The notes below the pieces were generated by a model. The model was not told where the DNA came from. It saw nothing but the letters and a program-made list of their open reading frames with translations, and ran no database searches. A DNA stretch of 29,668 nucleotides from JANNYA01 sp031409855 (GTDB taxonomy: Bacteria; Pseudomonadota; Gammaproteobacteria; Xanthomonadales; SZUA-5), in NCBI GenBank assembly GCA_031409855.1, contig JANNYA010000133.1:1-29668 (forward strand), written 5' to 3'. Position numbers and translations under genes: made by a program. Positions 1-8,789 of this stretch are shown here, one piece after another. The stretch's first letter is position 1. Every line of letters starts with the position of its first letter.

Positions 1-996
1 CTGCCAAATGCCCGCGATTTTGGCGGCACCGCAAGCTGGAACTACACCAGTAAAGCCTGGGATATTGGCAGCAGCCTAACGCACTACGGGCGAGAGTTAA
101 ATTTCAATGATTTCGGCTATTCGGCTAGAGTCGATTTAAAAAACAATTAAATTTGTGGCACCAGGCGGCCACAAACACCCCGCAGCGATGGCGCGGCGGC
201 AAACTACAAAATTCAATTTTTCGCGAACGCAAATGACCGCGGTGATCGTCTGTCTGACAGCATTTATGTGTATCGGCAGTTCAACGCAGCGGATGGTGGC
301 TTCGCCAGCACCCAGGTGCTTCTGGACGCTGCCGGCTATGACGATTTGATTTCGCGCGGCAATGGCCTGATGCGGCGCCCCGCAAGGCTGATGCTGTCGC
401 ACTTCCAGCAAAGTGCACAGCATGGCAAATGGCGCTACAGCGGCTCGGTGCGAAATCGTCAGGAGGGTTTGGACGGGCGCGCCTGGAATTTTGTCGCAAG
501 CGCTAGCTATCAGCTGAGCAGCACACTGGCGCTGGATGGCAATGTGCGCTGGCGTAACAGCAGCGATTGGCTGGTGTGGCGGGGCGCAGATCGCATTCAG
601 GGCGTTCAAACCCCGGATCTTTTTGCGCGCTATCGGCGCACGCAATTTATCGCTAATTTCAACGCCAACTGGATCCCCAGCCCCAAGCATGAGCTGCGTC
701 TGAAGCTGCAATCGCTGATTATTAACGCCGGTGACGCGCGCGCCGTTCGCTTAGGCCCAGGCGGCGTGCCCTATGCCACAAATGATCAGATTGCGCCGCT
801 GCAAGTGCGCAATTTGGGCGTGCAGCTGCGTTATAAATACGAATTTGCGCCGCTGCGTGAGCTTTATGTCGTCTATGCGCGCGGTGGGTTCGAGCAGGAT
901 CGCGATGATCCGCGTAGCTCGGTCGAGCTATTTCAAGACAGTTTTGATCTGCGCGATTCGGATCAATTTTTGCTAAAGCTGCGCTGGGGTTTATAA
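1..996 (+). pseudogene. 3' part of a DUF5916-family outer-membrane beta-barrel protein, frame broken
   Basis: The gene enters from the left edge and ends with TAA at 994-996. Frame 1 reads a beta-strand-rich sequence to an in-frame TAA at 148-150, then resumes in the same frame from about 222 to the end. Alternating aromatic/polar strands, the phrase DDLISRGNGL and the late motif ELYVVYARGG match, from memory, the C-terminal barrel of DUF5916 proteins, often annotated as carbohydrate-binding outer-membrane proteins. Between the two parts the better protein is in another frame (QLNLWHQAATNTP to GGKLQNSIF). It joins both sides if one A is added to the A6 run at 138-143 and one T is removed from the T5 run at 217-221. 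This could be a decayed gene or two homopolymer sequencing errors. A separate start at 268 inside the barrel is unlikely. Family assignment is moderately sure; substrate unknown. Confidence 0.6.
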
Positions 997-1155
997 GGGT
1001 TAATGCGCTGCGGTGGCTTGTTGACTCGTCCAAACGGCAGGCGCGAAACGCTGCGGGTTCCAAATTGAAAACCTTCAGATGAAATCAGCGTTGGACACAC
1101 CAAGCTGCGGTTAGCCCTTATTTTATGGCGCGTGGATAGCAACCGCACCGCTATT

Positions 1156-1171
1156 TTCGCATTGATGCGAA
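1156..1171. promoter_or_regulatory. Perfect inverted repeat upstream of aceE, candidate operator
   Basis: TTCGCAT and ATGCGAA are perfect 7-base arms around a TG spacer, about 90 bases before the aceE start, in a 263-base gene-free interval (997-1259). Size and symmetry suit a dimeric repressor site. It does not resemble the enterobacterial PdhR box. I could not place a convincing -35/-10 pair in this interval, so the regulator and the promoter are unknown. Confidence 0.3.
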
Positions 1172-1259
1172 GTGACGAAAGCGCAATTTTCGCGCGCACT
1201 TTGCCCAATCCTTAGTCTATCCTTGGGCGCTCAAAGACTTTAGAAAGCGCGGGAGTGCT

Positions 1260-3947
1260 ATGGACGCCAAAACTGATCTCACCAAAAACGATTTGGACCC
1301 GACCGAAACTAAGGAATGGCTTGACGCGCTCGCCGCCGTCATCGGTGCGGATGGCACTGATCGAGCGCATTTTTTGCTGGAACGCATGATTGAGTCCACG
1401 CGCCATGCTGGTGGGCATTTGCCGTTCAAATACACCACCGCCTACATCAATACGATTCCTGCGCACCTGGAGCAGAAATCCAGCGGGGACGCTGCCATTG
1501 AATGGAAATTGCGCGCCTACACACGCTGGAACGCACTTGCCACTGTGGTACGTGCGAACCGTAAGCCCGGTGAAGTTGGTGGACATATTGCTTCGTTTGC
1601 CTCGGCCGCCACGCTTTATGACGTCGGCTTCAACCATTTTTGGCGCGCACGTTCCACCGAACATTTGGGCGATCTGCTTTATATCCAGGGCCACTGCGCG
1701 CCCGGCATTTACGCCCGTGCATTTTTAGAGGGCCGCATTAGCGCCGCACAGCTCGATGGCTATCGCAACGAGGTCGACGGCAAAGGTTTGTCCAGCTATC
1801 CGCACCCTTGGCTGATGCCAGACTTTTGGCAATTGCCAACCGTGTCGATGGGCTTGGGGCCGATCATGGCGATTTATCAGGCGCGCTTTTTAAAGTATTT
1901 GGAACACCGCAATCTAATCCCGGTATCGGATCGCAAAGTCTGGTGCTTTATGGGTGATGGCGAGTCCGACGAGCCGGAATCCCTAGGTGCAATTTCGCTT
2001 GCCGGGCGCGAAGGCCTAGACAATTTGGTGTTTGTGGTGAACTGCAATTTGCAGCGCTTGGACGGCCCGGTGCGCGGCAATGGCAAAATTATTCAAGAAC
2101 TCGAAGGCGTGTTTCGCGGTGCCGGTTGGGGCGTAATCAAACTGCTTTGGGGCAGCTTATGGGACGGTCTGTTAGCGCGCGACAACAAAGGCGTGTTGCG
2201 TAAATTGATGGAAGAAACGCTGGACGGCGAGTACCAAAACTTCAAAGCCTTTGGCGGCGCCTACACGCGTGAGCACTTCTTCAATAAGTATCCGGAAACC
2301 CGCGATTTGGTCGCTAGTATCTCGGATGAAGACATCGCGCGCCTAAATCGCGGTGGTCACGACCCACACAAAGTTTATGCCGCCTATGCCGCTGCGCACG
2401 GCAATAAAGGCCAGCCGACGGTTATTTTGGCAAAAACGGTGAAAGGCTACGGCATGGGCCAAGCCGGGGAAAGTCAGAACATTACCCATCAACAAAAGAA
2501 AATGGACACCGATTCCATTCGCGCGTTCCGGGATCGTTTCAATATCCCGGTCGCCGATGATCAGCTAGAAGAAGTGCCTTACTACCATCCGGGCGCTGAT
2601 TCACCGGAAATCAAATATCTCAACGCGCGCCGCGCGGCATTGGGTGGGCATTTGCCCAAGCGTATCGCCACCGCCGAAAATTGCGCTGCGCCACCCTTGT
2701 CAGCGCTCAAGCAAATCACCGATGGCAGCGGAGATCGAGAAATTTCGACGACCATGGCGTTTGTGCGCAGTCTGAATTTGTTCCTGCGCGACAAAGCCTT
2801 AGCGCCGAAAATTGTGCCGATTATTTGCGATGAAGCACGCACTTTCGGCATGGAAGGCATGTTTCGCCAAATTGGCATCTATGCGCCGTTTGGGCAGTTG
2901 TACAAGCCGGTGGATGCCGATCAGCTCAGCTACTACCGTGAAGATGCCGCCGGGCAAGTGTTACAAGAAGGCATTACCGAGGCGGGCGCGTTCTCGAGCT
3001 GGATTGCTGCAGCGACAAGCTATGCCAACAATGGCGTGGCGATGCTGCCGTTTTATATTTTTTATTCGATGTTTGGCATGCAGCGCATTGGCGATTTGGC
3101 CTGGGCGGCCGGTGACCAACGTGCGCGTGGCTTCTTGCTGGGCGCGACCGCTGGGCGCACAACCCTTAACGGCGAAGGCTTGCAGCACGAAGACGGCCAT
3201 TCGCATTTGTTGGCCGGTGCGATTCCAAATTGCGTTAGTTATGATCCTACCTTCGCGCATGAAGTCGCAGTGATCATGCAAGACGGCACCCGACGCATGA
3301 TGCAAGAACAAGAAGACGTGTTCTATTACATTACCGTGATGAATGAAAACTACCGCCACCCGGTGATGCCAGCGGGCTGTGAAGCCGGGATCATCAAAGG
3401 CATGTATTTACTGAAGGATGCTGGCAAAGCCAAAAAGGCGGAGCTACGTGTGCAGCTATTAGGCAGTGGCACTATTTTGCGCGAAGTGATTGCCGCAGCG
3501 GATTTACTAGAAAAGGAATTCGGCGTCAAAGCCGACATCCATTCTTGCACCAGCTTTAATGAGCTGCGCCGCGATGGTCACGCCTGCGAGCGCTTCAATC
3601 GCCTCAATCCAGAATCAAAAGCGCCGCAAACGCCGTGGTTCACCACGCAACTCAGCGGTCGTGCTGGCCCGGTCATTGCGGCGACCGATTATGTGCGAGC
3701 GTATGCAGATCAAGTGCGCGCATTTATCCCGGCGGGTGTGCATTACACCGTGCTTGGCACCGATGGCTTCGGCCGGTCTGACACACGGGCGCAGTTGCGA
3801 AAGTTCTTTGAAGTTGATCGCAATTACGTCGCGCATGCAGCCATCGAAGCTCTGTTCCGCACCGGGCAGATGAAGGCGGCGGACGTGGCAAAAGCGGCGA
3901 AAATTTTTGGCATTGATGTGGCGAAGAGTGATCCAGTCGGCGTTTAA
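1260..3947 (+). CDS. aceE: Pyruvate dehydrogenase E1 component, homodimeric type
   Basis: This is the thiamine-diphosphate-dependent E1 subunit that decarboxylates pyruvate and passes the acetyl group to the lipoyl domain of AceF in the cytosolic pyruvate dehydrogenase complex. At 895 aa it is close to E. coli AceE (887 aa). The ThDP motif begins GDGESDEPES at residues 232-241 and ends with NCN at 261-263. The transketolase-like middle domain carries NGEGLQHEDGHS near residue 640, typical of the homodimeric family. ATG at 1260 is preceded by GGGAG at a suitable distance. No aceF or lpd follows; the next gene is convergent, so the gene is probably monocistronic, an arrangement known in xanthomonads. 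A 7-base inverted repeat lies about 90 bp upstream. No key residue looks missing. Identification is very sure. Confidence 0.97.
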   Translation: MDAKTDLTKNDLDPTETKEWLDALAAVIGADGTDRAHFLLERMIESTRHAGGHLPFKYTTAYINTIPAHLEQKSSGDAAIEWKLRAYTRWNALATVVRANRKPGEVGGHIASFASAATLYDVGFNHFWRARSTEHLGDLLYIQGHCAPGIYARAFLEGRISAAQLDGYRNEVDGKGLSSYPHPWLMPDFWQLPTVSMGLGPIMAIYQARFLKYLEHRNLIPVSDRKVWCFMGDGESDEPESLGAISLAGREGLDNLVFVVNCNLQRLDGPVRGNGKIIQELEGVFRGAGWGVIKLLWGSLWDGLLARDNKGVLRKLMEETLDGEYQNFKAFGGAYTREHFFNKYPETRDLVASISDEDIARLNRGGHDPHKVYAAYAAAHGNKGQPTVILAKTVKGYGMGQAGESQNITHQQKKMDTDSIRAFRDRFNIPVADDQLEEVPYYHPGADSPEIKYLNARRAALGGHLPKRIATAENCAAPPLSALKQITDGSGDREISTTMAFVRSLNLFLRDKALAPKIVPIICDEARTFGMEGMFRQIGIYAPFGQLYKPVDADQLSYYREDAAGQVLQEGITEAGAFSSWIAAATSYANNGVAMLPFYIFYSMFGMQRIGDLAWAAGDQRARGFLLGATAGRTTLNGEGLQHEDGHSHLLAGAIPNCVSYDPTFAHEVAVIMQDGTRRMMQEQEDVFYYITVMNENYRHPVMPAGCEAGIIKGMYLLKDAGKAKKAELRVQLLGSGTILREVIAAADLLEKEFGVKADIHSCTSFNELRRDGHACERFNRLNPESKAPQTPWFTTQLSGRAGPVIAATDYVRAYADQVRAFIPAGVHYTVLGTDGFGRSDTRAQLRKFFEVDRNYVAHAAIEALFRTGQMKAADVAKAAKIFGIDVAKSDPVGV

Positions 3948-3976
3948 GGCATGTGGCTACGCGGGCTACTCTCACG

Positions 3977-4024
3977 AAAAACTGCAAAACCGGCGGCGTG
4001 CCATTTATTTGAAGCACGCCGGTT
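3977..4024 (-). terminator. Rho-independent terminator of the IPTL-CTERM gene
   Basis: On the minus strand AACCGGCGTGC (4024-4014) pairs with GCACGCCGCCGGTT (4001-3988) with a three-base bulge. It is followed by TTTTGCAGTTTTT, giving the T-rich tail expected after the gene ending at 4076. On the plus strand the hairpin has no T-run after it, so it may end aceE transcripts only weakly. Confidence 0.55.
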
Positions 4025-4075
4025 AGCAAGGGAAAATAAGCTGGTGGTTGGCAGCGTTAAACGAGTTTGATGCGC

Positions 4076-5317
4076 TCAGGCGTTGAAGTTACGCCGAGCA
4101 CCGAGCGCAATTAAACCCAGCATCAGCACCAGCGTGCCGAAAATACTCAGCGTCGGCACCTGCACCGGCAAGCCAACGCCAGCGATTACGCTAGCGCTGT
4201 TGTCGAGCTTGCTGCAGTCGACGCCATCAGTACGAACGCTGGCAGTATTGCCCACGGTCGTGGTGCCGACAGCTAGTGTGTAATTGCTGGTGTAGGTGCG
4301 CACATCACCCGGGTTGAGCGCGCCTAGAGTGCATGGCAGAGCGCTGCATGCACCCGTCACTGAAACAAGCGTCAAGTTCGCGACTGCGGGTTCAAGCACC
4401 TGCACATTCGTGGCAACACTGCTGCCGATATTTTGAACGGTACTGCTGATGCTAAAGATATTGCCAATAATGGCATTACCCACAGCGCTGCGGGTGATGC
4501 TAACGCTGGCGCGCGGGCCATATTCCAAATCGCTCCAGCGCGCATCAAAAGTAAAGCCAAAGTTGTAGTTCGCCACAGTCACCGAGCGTAGCCGTGTCGG
4601 TGGCCCCTGGCTGGGGTCAATCGGAACAAGGCTGGTATCAGTAAAAACCAAAGTGCCATTGAGGAAATACTCGAGCGTCGTGCCGGTGAAGCTGACACAC
4701 ATATCGTTCCAAGCGTCTGTTAAAAATGGCGTGGTTAAATTGATCCAACCGTCGGCAATACCCTTTTTCAAAATTCGTATGCGTGGTACGCCGCCGCCGA
4801 CAAGTTGATCAGCGACTTGTGCGCTGGAAAATCCAATGGCACCGTAATATAGGCACTCATCGTTTCCCGCTGGGCAAAGGCCGTCATTTGCTAAAGGTGT
4901 GTATTGCAATAAAAGTTCGCTACGTCGGTTTAACACTGGATCTGCAAGGTTTGAGGTATTCCAATTCGCCGGAATATAAAGGCTGCCAGCCACGGTTACG
5001 CCTGCGCCTTGCACGCTGGGAAAGCTGATTTCACGGCCTTGGAGATTATAAAAATTGCCTGCGAATGGCGGTGGGCGTGTGCTCGGCCCGTCGAGGGCGT
5101 CGACGCCAATGTTTAATACATCGAAGCGACCGAGGGAATTTGCGGTCGTGCTCCACACTCTGGGCGCAAAGCGCGAAAGAGTCCACGCATTCGGCGCGAG
5201 CGCGCCGGTGGTGATTGGGTGCGCTGGAAATCGTGTAGCGTAAGCATTAGGTACACACAGTGCTGCGGCGCTCAAGATAAGACACAAATTAGGTAAGTGC
5301 TTCAGTTTGCGTGACAT
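4076..5317 (-). CDS. Secreted lectin-like/DUF11 protein with IPTL-CTERM-type sorting tail
   Basis: The 413-aa product has a signal peptide at residues 1-27 (cut after NAYA). Next comes a beta-rich region at about 40-260 that looks like a LamG/concanavalin-type sandwich (WNDMCVSFTG, EYFLNGTLVF). A DUF11-like repeat at about 265-375 includes the phrase NIGSSVATNVQV. The C-terminus is VPTLSIFG, a hydrophobic helix and a short basic end (ARRNFNA). That layout is the IPTL-CTERM sorting signal, processed in other bacteria by a dedicated exosortase (XrtH type). Here the usual Trp-Gly is Phe-Gly. The protein is therefore probably exported, anchored in the inner membrane and cleaved on its way to the surface. 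Ligand unknown. The gene stands alone, with a hairpin terminator after it. Start ATG at 5317 gives the signal peptide directly. Confidence 0.75.
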   Translation of the reverse strand: MSRKLKHLPNLCLILSAAALCVPNAYATRFPAHPITTGALAPNAWTLSRFAPRVWSTTANSLGRFDVLNIGVDALDGPSTRPPPFAGNFYNLQGREISFPSVQGAGVTVAGSLYIPANWNTSNLADPVLNRRSELLLQYTPLANDGLCPAGNDECLYYGAIGFSSAQVADQLVGGGVPRIRILKKGIADGWINLTTPFLTDAWNDMCVSFTGTTLEYFLNGTLVFTDTSLVPIDPSQGPPTRLRSVTVANYNFGFTFDARWSDLEYGPRASVSITRSAVGNAIIGNIFSISSTVQNIGSSVATNVQVLEPAVANLTLVSVTGACSALPCTLGALNPGDVRTYTSNYTLAVGTTTVGNTASVRTDGVDCSKLDNSASVIAGVGLPVQVPTLSIFGTLVLMLGLIALGARRNFNA

Positions 5318-5482
5318 GACATGCTCAAATTTTTTGGTTAGATGTGCAGTCTAAGCGTTAGCGTATTGATTGCGCAGGATTTTTTCCTTTGCTCCGCGCA
5401 TTGTGCGTGTGCTTTACGCAAAACTTTGCGACGCTAAACAGTGTGGCGCCTGCGAAAGTGGCAGCAGTGGATCAAAAAGCTG

Positions 5483-5498
5483 TGGCACACTCGCAGCT
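5483..5498 (+). promoter_or_regulatory. Candidate sigma-54 (-24/-12) promoter of pilB
   Basis: TGGCACACTCGCAGCT has the invariant GG and GC ten bases apart and matches the TGGCAC half of the sigma-54 consensus, but the TT before GC is CA. Transcription would start near 5509, leaving a leader of about 13 bases that still contains AAAAGG. RpoN control of type IV pilus genes is known in Pseudomonas and Xanthomonas. The imperfect -12 element keeps this tentative. Confidence 0.35.
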
Positions 5499-5521
5499 TG
5501 GCTTAAGAGCAAAAGGTGTTT

Positions 5522-7276
5522 ATGAGCGGTATCGGCCCAAACTCAACGAGTAGTGTTAGCGGTGCAAACTTGGCTGGCTTCACCGGCGTTCTGCGGCGCT
5601 TAGTCGCCGAGGGCTCGCTTAATGAAGTTGACGCAAAGCGTGCATTGGATGCGACTTTAAAGGTTAAGCAATCGGTTGCGACCTATTTAGTCGACAACGG
5701 CATTTGCGACCCAAAATTGGTCGCATTGGCCTCATCGGCAGAATTTGGTGTGCCGCTTTTTGATCCGCTTTCACTGGATTTGGCGCAAACCGCAATCAAT
5801 TTAGTGGATGCTAAATTGATTGAAAAGCACCGCGCGTTCCCGCTATTCAAGCGCGGTAATCGCTTGTTTGTTGGGCTTTCAGACCCGACCAATTTTCGCG
5901 CATTAGAAGAGATTAAGTTTCAGTCAAATTTGATCGTTGAGCCGATTCTAATCAACGACGATCAGCTCACACGCGCCATTGAGTTAGCGCAAGCGGCTTC
6001 CTCGACCACGATTGACGGCATGGACGACGCCGAAGGCATGGAAAACCTGGAGCTAGGCGACACCGACGATGGCGATGCTGCGCCTGGCACCGGGCATGAC
6101 GCCAGTAGTGCCGACGATACGCCAGTAGTGCGTTTTATTAATAAAGTGCTGGTGGATGCGATTAAGCGCGGCGCTTCGGATATTCACTTTGAACCGTATG
6201 AAACTAATTATCGCGTGCGCTTGCGCATAGACGGTATTTTGCGCGCGGTTGCAGCCCCGCCGATTAAATTATCGAATCGTATTTCAGCGCGGATCAAAGT
6301 GATGGCGAGCTTGGATATTGCCGAGCGTCGAATACCGCAAGATGGACGAATTAAACTTAATTTAAGTAAAACCAAGAGCATGGATTTTCGTGTTAGTACC
6401 TGCCCGACGCTGTTTGGCGAAAAGGTCGTGATGCGGATTCTGGATGCGTCTGCCGCCAAGATGGGTATCGATAAGCTGGGCTATGAAGACGAGCAGAAAA
6501 AGCTGTTTTTAGACGCGATTGATAAGCCCTACGGCATGGTTTTAGTCACAGGGCCCACCGGATCCGGCAAAACGGTGTCGCTCTATACCGCACTCAATAT
6601 TCTAAACACCGAAGGTCGAAACATTTCCACGGCCGAAGATCCGGTCGAAATCCGGGTTGCAGGCATCAATCAAGTGCAGCAAAACATTCGTGCGGGCATG
6701 ACGTTTGGTGCCGCGCTTCGATCGTTCTTGCGCCAAGATCCAGACGTGATTATGGTGGGCGAAATCCGCGATTTAGAGACGGCTGAAATTGCGGTTAAAG
6801 CCGCGCAGACCGGGCACATGGTGCTCTCAACTTTGCACACCAACGATGCGCCGCAAACAATTTCGCGACTCATGAATATGGGGATTGCACCTTTTAACAT
6901 CATCAGCTCTGTGACGCTAGTGATTGCACAACGATTAGCCCGGCGCTTGCATGACTGCAAAAGGCCGCAAACGCTGCCCGCGAATGCCCTGCTCGCGGAA
7001 GGCTACACTGAGGAAGATCTGAAGTCTGGCATGCAATTATTCGAGGCCGTCGGCTGCAGCGGCTGCAGTGACGGCTATAAAGGGCGGCTTGGGATCTATC
7101 AGGTGATGCCGATCAACGAAGCCATTGCTAAAATTATTTTGGCCGGCGGTAATAGCCTGCAAATTGCTGAAGAAGCGCGCCGTCAAGGTATTAACGACTT
7201 GCGTCGCTCCGCGTTAGTTAAGGCAAAGAACGGTTTTACCAGCCTTGCTGAGATCAATCGGGTGACGAAGGACTAA
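5522..7276 (+). CDS. pilB: Type IV pilus assembly (extension) ATPase PilB
   Basis: This hexameric cytoplasmic ATPase drives pilin polymerisation for type IV pili. The N-terminal GspE/MshEN domain (about 20-165) is followed by a linker rich in Asp/Gly/Ala (170-200) and the secretion ATPase core. Walker A is GPTGSGKT at 344-351, followed by the Walker B region DPDVIMVGEIRD and the His box GHMVLSTLHTND. The C-terminal zinc region keeps GCSGC (C512, C515), but the first Cys pair reads LHDCK, with only C479 and H477. ATG at 5522 is preferred over the upstream GTG (5516) because AAAAGG sits five bases before it; this gives 584 aa. pilA, pilC and pilD are not adjacent. A possible sigma-54 promoter lies just upstream. 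Confidence 0.93.
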   Translation: MSGIGPNSTSSVSGANLAGFTGVLRRLVAEGSLNEVDAKRALDATLKVKQSVATYLVDNGICDPKLVALASSAEFGVPLFDPLSLDLAQTAINLVDAKLIEKHRAFPLFKRGNRLFVGLSDPTNFRALEEIKFQSNLIVEPILINDDQLTRAIELAQAASSTTIDGMDDAEGMENLELGDTDDGDAAPGTGHDASSADDTPVVRFINKVLVDAIKRGASDIHFEPYETNYRVRLRIDGILRAVAAPPIKLSNRISARIKVMASLDIAERRIPQDGRIKLNLSKTKSMDFRVSTCPTLFGEKVVMRILDASAAKMGIDKLGYEDEQKKLFLDAIDKPYGMVLVTGPTGSGKTVSLYTALNILNTEGRNISTAEDPVEIRVAGINQVQQNIRAGMTFGAALRSFLRQDPDVIMVGEIRDLETAEIAVKAAQTGHMVLSTLHTNDAPQTISRLMNMGIAPFNIISSVTLVIAQRLARRLHDCKRPQTLPANALLAEGYTEEDLKSGMQLFEAVGCSGCSDGYKGRLGIYQVMPINEAIAKIILAGGNSLQIAEEARRQGINDLRRSALVKAKNGFTSLAEINRVTKD

Positions 7277-7328
7277 GGTCAGTCAATTCTCGCCGGGCGG
7301 CGGCACGGCAAAACAAGTTTGATCTTGA

Positions 7329-8786
7329 TCACTCAATTTTTGAAGTTTGAGGTGAATGCTCGCTCGTCAACGTCAAAACCGTTGCCAGTGGGAATTCAAT
7401 CGTGGCACTGGTGCCCACCCCGAGCGTACTAGTCAGTTCAACGGGCCAGGAAAAACGGTCTGATAGTCGTCGAACAATCGTTAGGCCGACCCCGTGGCCG
7501 CCACGTGCTGCACCTTGGCCGCGAAAAAACGGTTGAAAGATGTGTGCCATGTCTTGCTCGCTCATGCCATGCCCGGTGTCGGTAATCTTGATTTTTTTAG
7601 CAATAATTTCAACGGTGACGCTGCCAGCATCCGTGTAGCGGCAGGCATTGCGAATCAAATTACCGAGCATCACAGAAACCACTTTGCCAGGCCCGACCAA
7701 CGTTAGCTCGTGTGGCTCGACGAAAGTTAAGGTGACGCGCTTTTGCGCAAGAATGGGTTCAGCACGCTCAATTTCCTCGCGCACGATACCGCCTAGATTG
7801 AGCAAATCTTCCGGCAAACCGGAGGCGGAATCGCGCGCAAGCAGTAAAAAAGCCTCAATCAAAGACTCCATCTCGCGGCTCGCATTTTCAATGCGCTTGA
7901 CGTTGCGCTCGACAAACGCGTCGGGCGACGCATCAGTCAGCAGTACTTCACAGGCAAGCTTAATGACGGTTAGTGGGCTGCGTAACTCGTGACTGGCGTC
8001 GCGGGTGAACGTCCGTTCGCGCTCGACAAGTTCACAGATGCGCTCGCTATAGCCGCGTAGCGCCTCCGCTAAAATTTGTGTTTCACCTTCTAAATCGCTG
8101 GGCATTCTTTCCGGCGAAAGCGCCGCACTGTCGGGTGTTTTCGGATCCCAAAGGCTGACTTCGTTGGCTAACCAAATGACCGGCGATATCGCGCGGCGGC
8201 TAAGTCGATAAGCGGTAAGAGATGCTAAATAAATAAAAATAAGCACGAAAATCAACGGCACCAGGCCAAACAGCAGGGCAAGCTTCCCCACATTTTGTTG
8301 GTCGAATAAAAGCGTAAGCCGACCGTGCCGTGTTTCACTGACATACACCAACGGCCGTTGACCGTTGGGTAGTCTTAGATTGTGAAAGCCTATTGCCAGC
8401 CCCTTCAGCGCTGGCGGCATTGCGCGTACCTGACGCGGGTAGGTTGTGTTCGGCTGCAAATAACCTTGCATGTTCGACGTGTTCGGTTCGCTCGCTAGGC
8501 GGTCAAGATCTAGGCGTTTGTCAAAGTGCGCCGCTTCGTCGCCGAGGGCACGTCGAATCAGTACATCTTCAAGAATTGCAGCGGTGGCGTAAATGCCTAG
8601 TAGGGTGGCGCAAGAAACCGCAACGGCCTGCAAAATAAAAACGGTGCCGAGTTTATTGTGCAGCGATCTAGAGGCGTCATGCCGCGTTGCATGATCGGTC
8701 GTGCTGCCCTGACCTTGACCCCGGCGGTGCAGCGATGCCAGAGCTTCTGGACTTATCTGGGAATCACTTTTCGACGACCGAAACAC
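7329..8786 (-). CDS. Membrane sensor histidine kinase of a two-component pair
   Basis: The 485-aa protein has a 45-residue polar N-terminus, a membrane helix at about 46-73, a periplasmic sensor stretch of about 95 residues without a recognised domain, a second helix at about 169-191 and a HAMP-like linker. The kinase core follows: the phospho-accepting His is H266 in FTRDASHELRSPLT, with N-box residues N376/N380 and ATP-lid glycines in DTGHGM and GHGVGL. It should autophosphorylate and pass the phosphate to the regulator encoded just upstream. Start is GTG at 8786, three bases after the regulator's stop, so the two are co-translated. The signal sensed cannot be read from the sequence. It is convergent with pilB, which does not imply a shared function. 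Confidence 0.88.
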   Translation of the reverse strand: MFRSSKSDSQISPEALASLHRRGQGQGSTTDHATRHDASRSLHNKLGTVFILQAVAVSCATLLGIYATAAILEDVLIRRALGDEAAHFDKRLDLDRLASEPNTSNMQGYLQPNTTYPRQVRAMPPALKGLAIGFHNLRLPNGQRPLVYVSETRHGRLTLLFDQQNVGKLALLFGLVPLIFVLIFIYLASLTAYRLSRRAISPVIWLANEVSLWDPKTPDSAALSPERMPSDLEGETQILAEALRGYSERICELVERERTFTRDASHELRSPLTVIKLACEVLLTDASPDAFVERNVKRIENASREMESLIEAFLLLARDSASGLPEDLLNLGGIVREEIERAEPILAQKRVTLTFVEPHELTLVGPGKVVSVMLGNLIRNACRYTDAGSVTVEIIAKKIKITDTGHGMSEQDMAHIFQPFFRGQGAARGGHGVGLTIVRRLSDRFSWPVELTSTLGVGTSATIEFPLATVLTLTSEHSPQTSKIE

Positions 8787-8789
8787 CGA

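Noticed and set aside
155..349. A 64-aa plus-strand frame beside the DUF5916 gene
   Set aside because: It overlaps the barrel gene in another frame, shows no domain or signal peptide, and is best explained as a shadow of the frame-broken gene.
268..996. A separate 242-aa gene starting at ATG 268
   Set aside because: The start lies inside a continuous barrel sequence that extends upstream in the same frame to about 222 and, after two homopolymer corrections, into the left edge; there is no ribosome site.
1144..1232. A sigma-70 promoter for aceE such as TTGCCC followed by TATCCT
   Set aside because: The spacer is only about 11 bases and no other pair in the interval has acceptable spacing.
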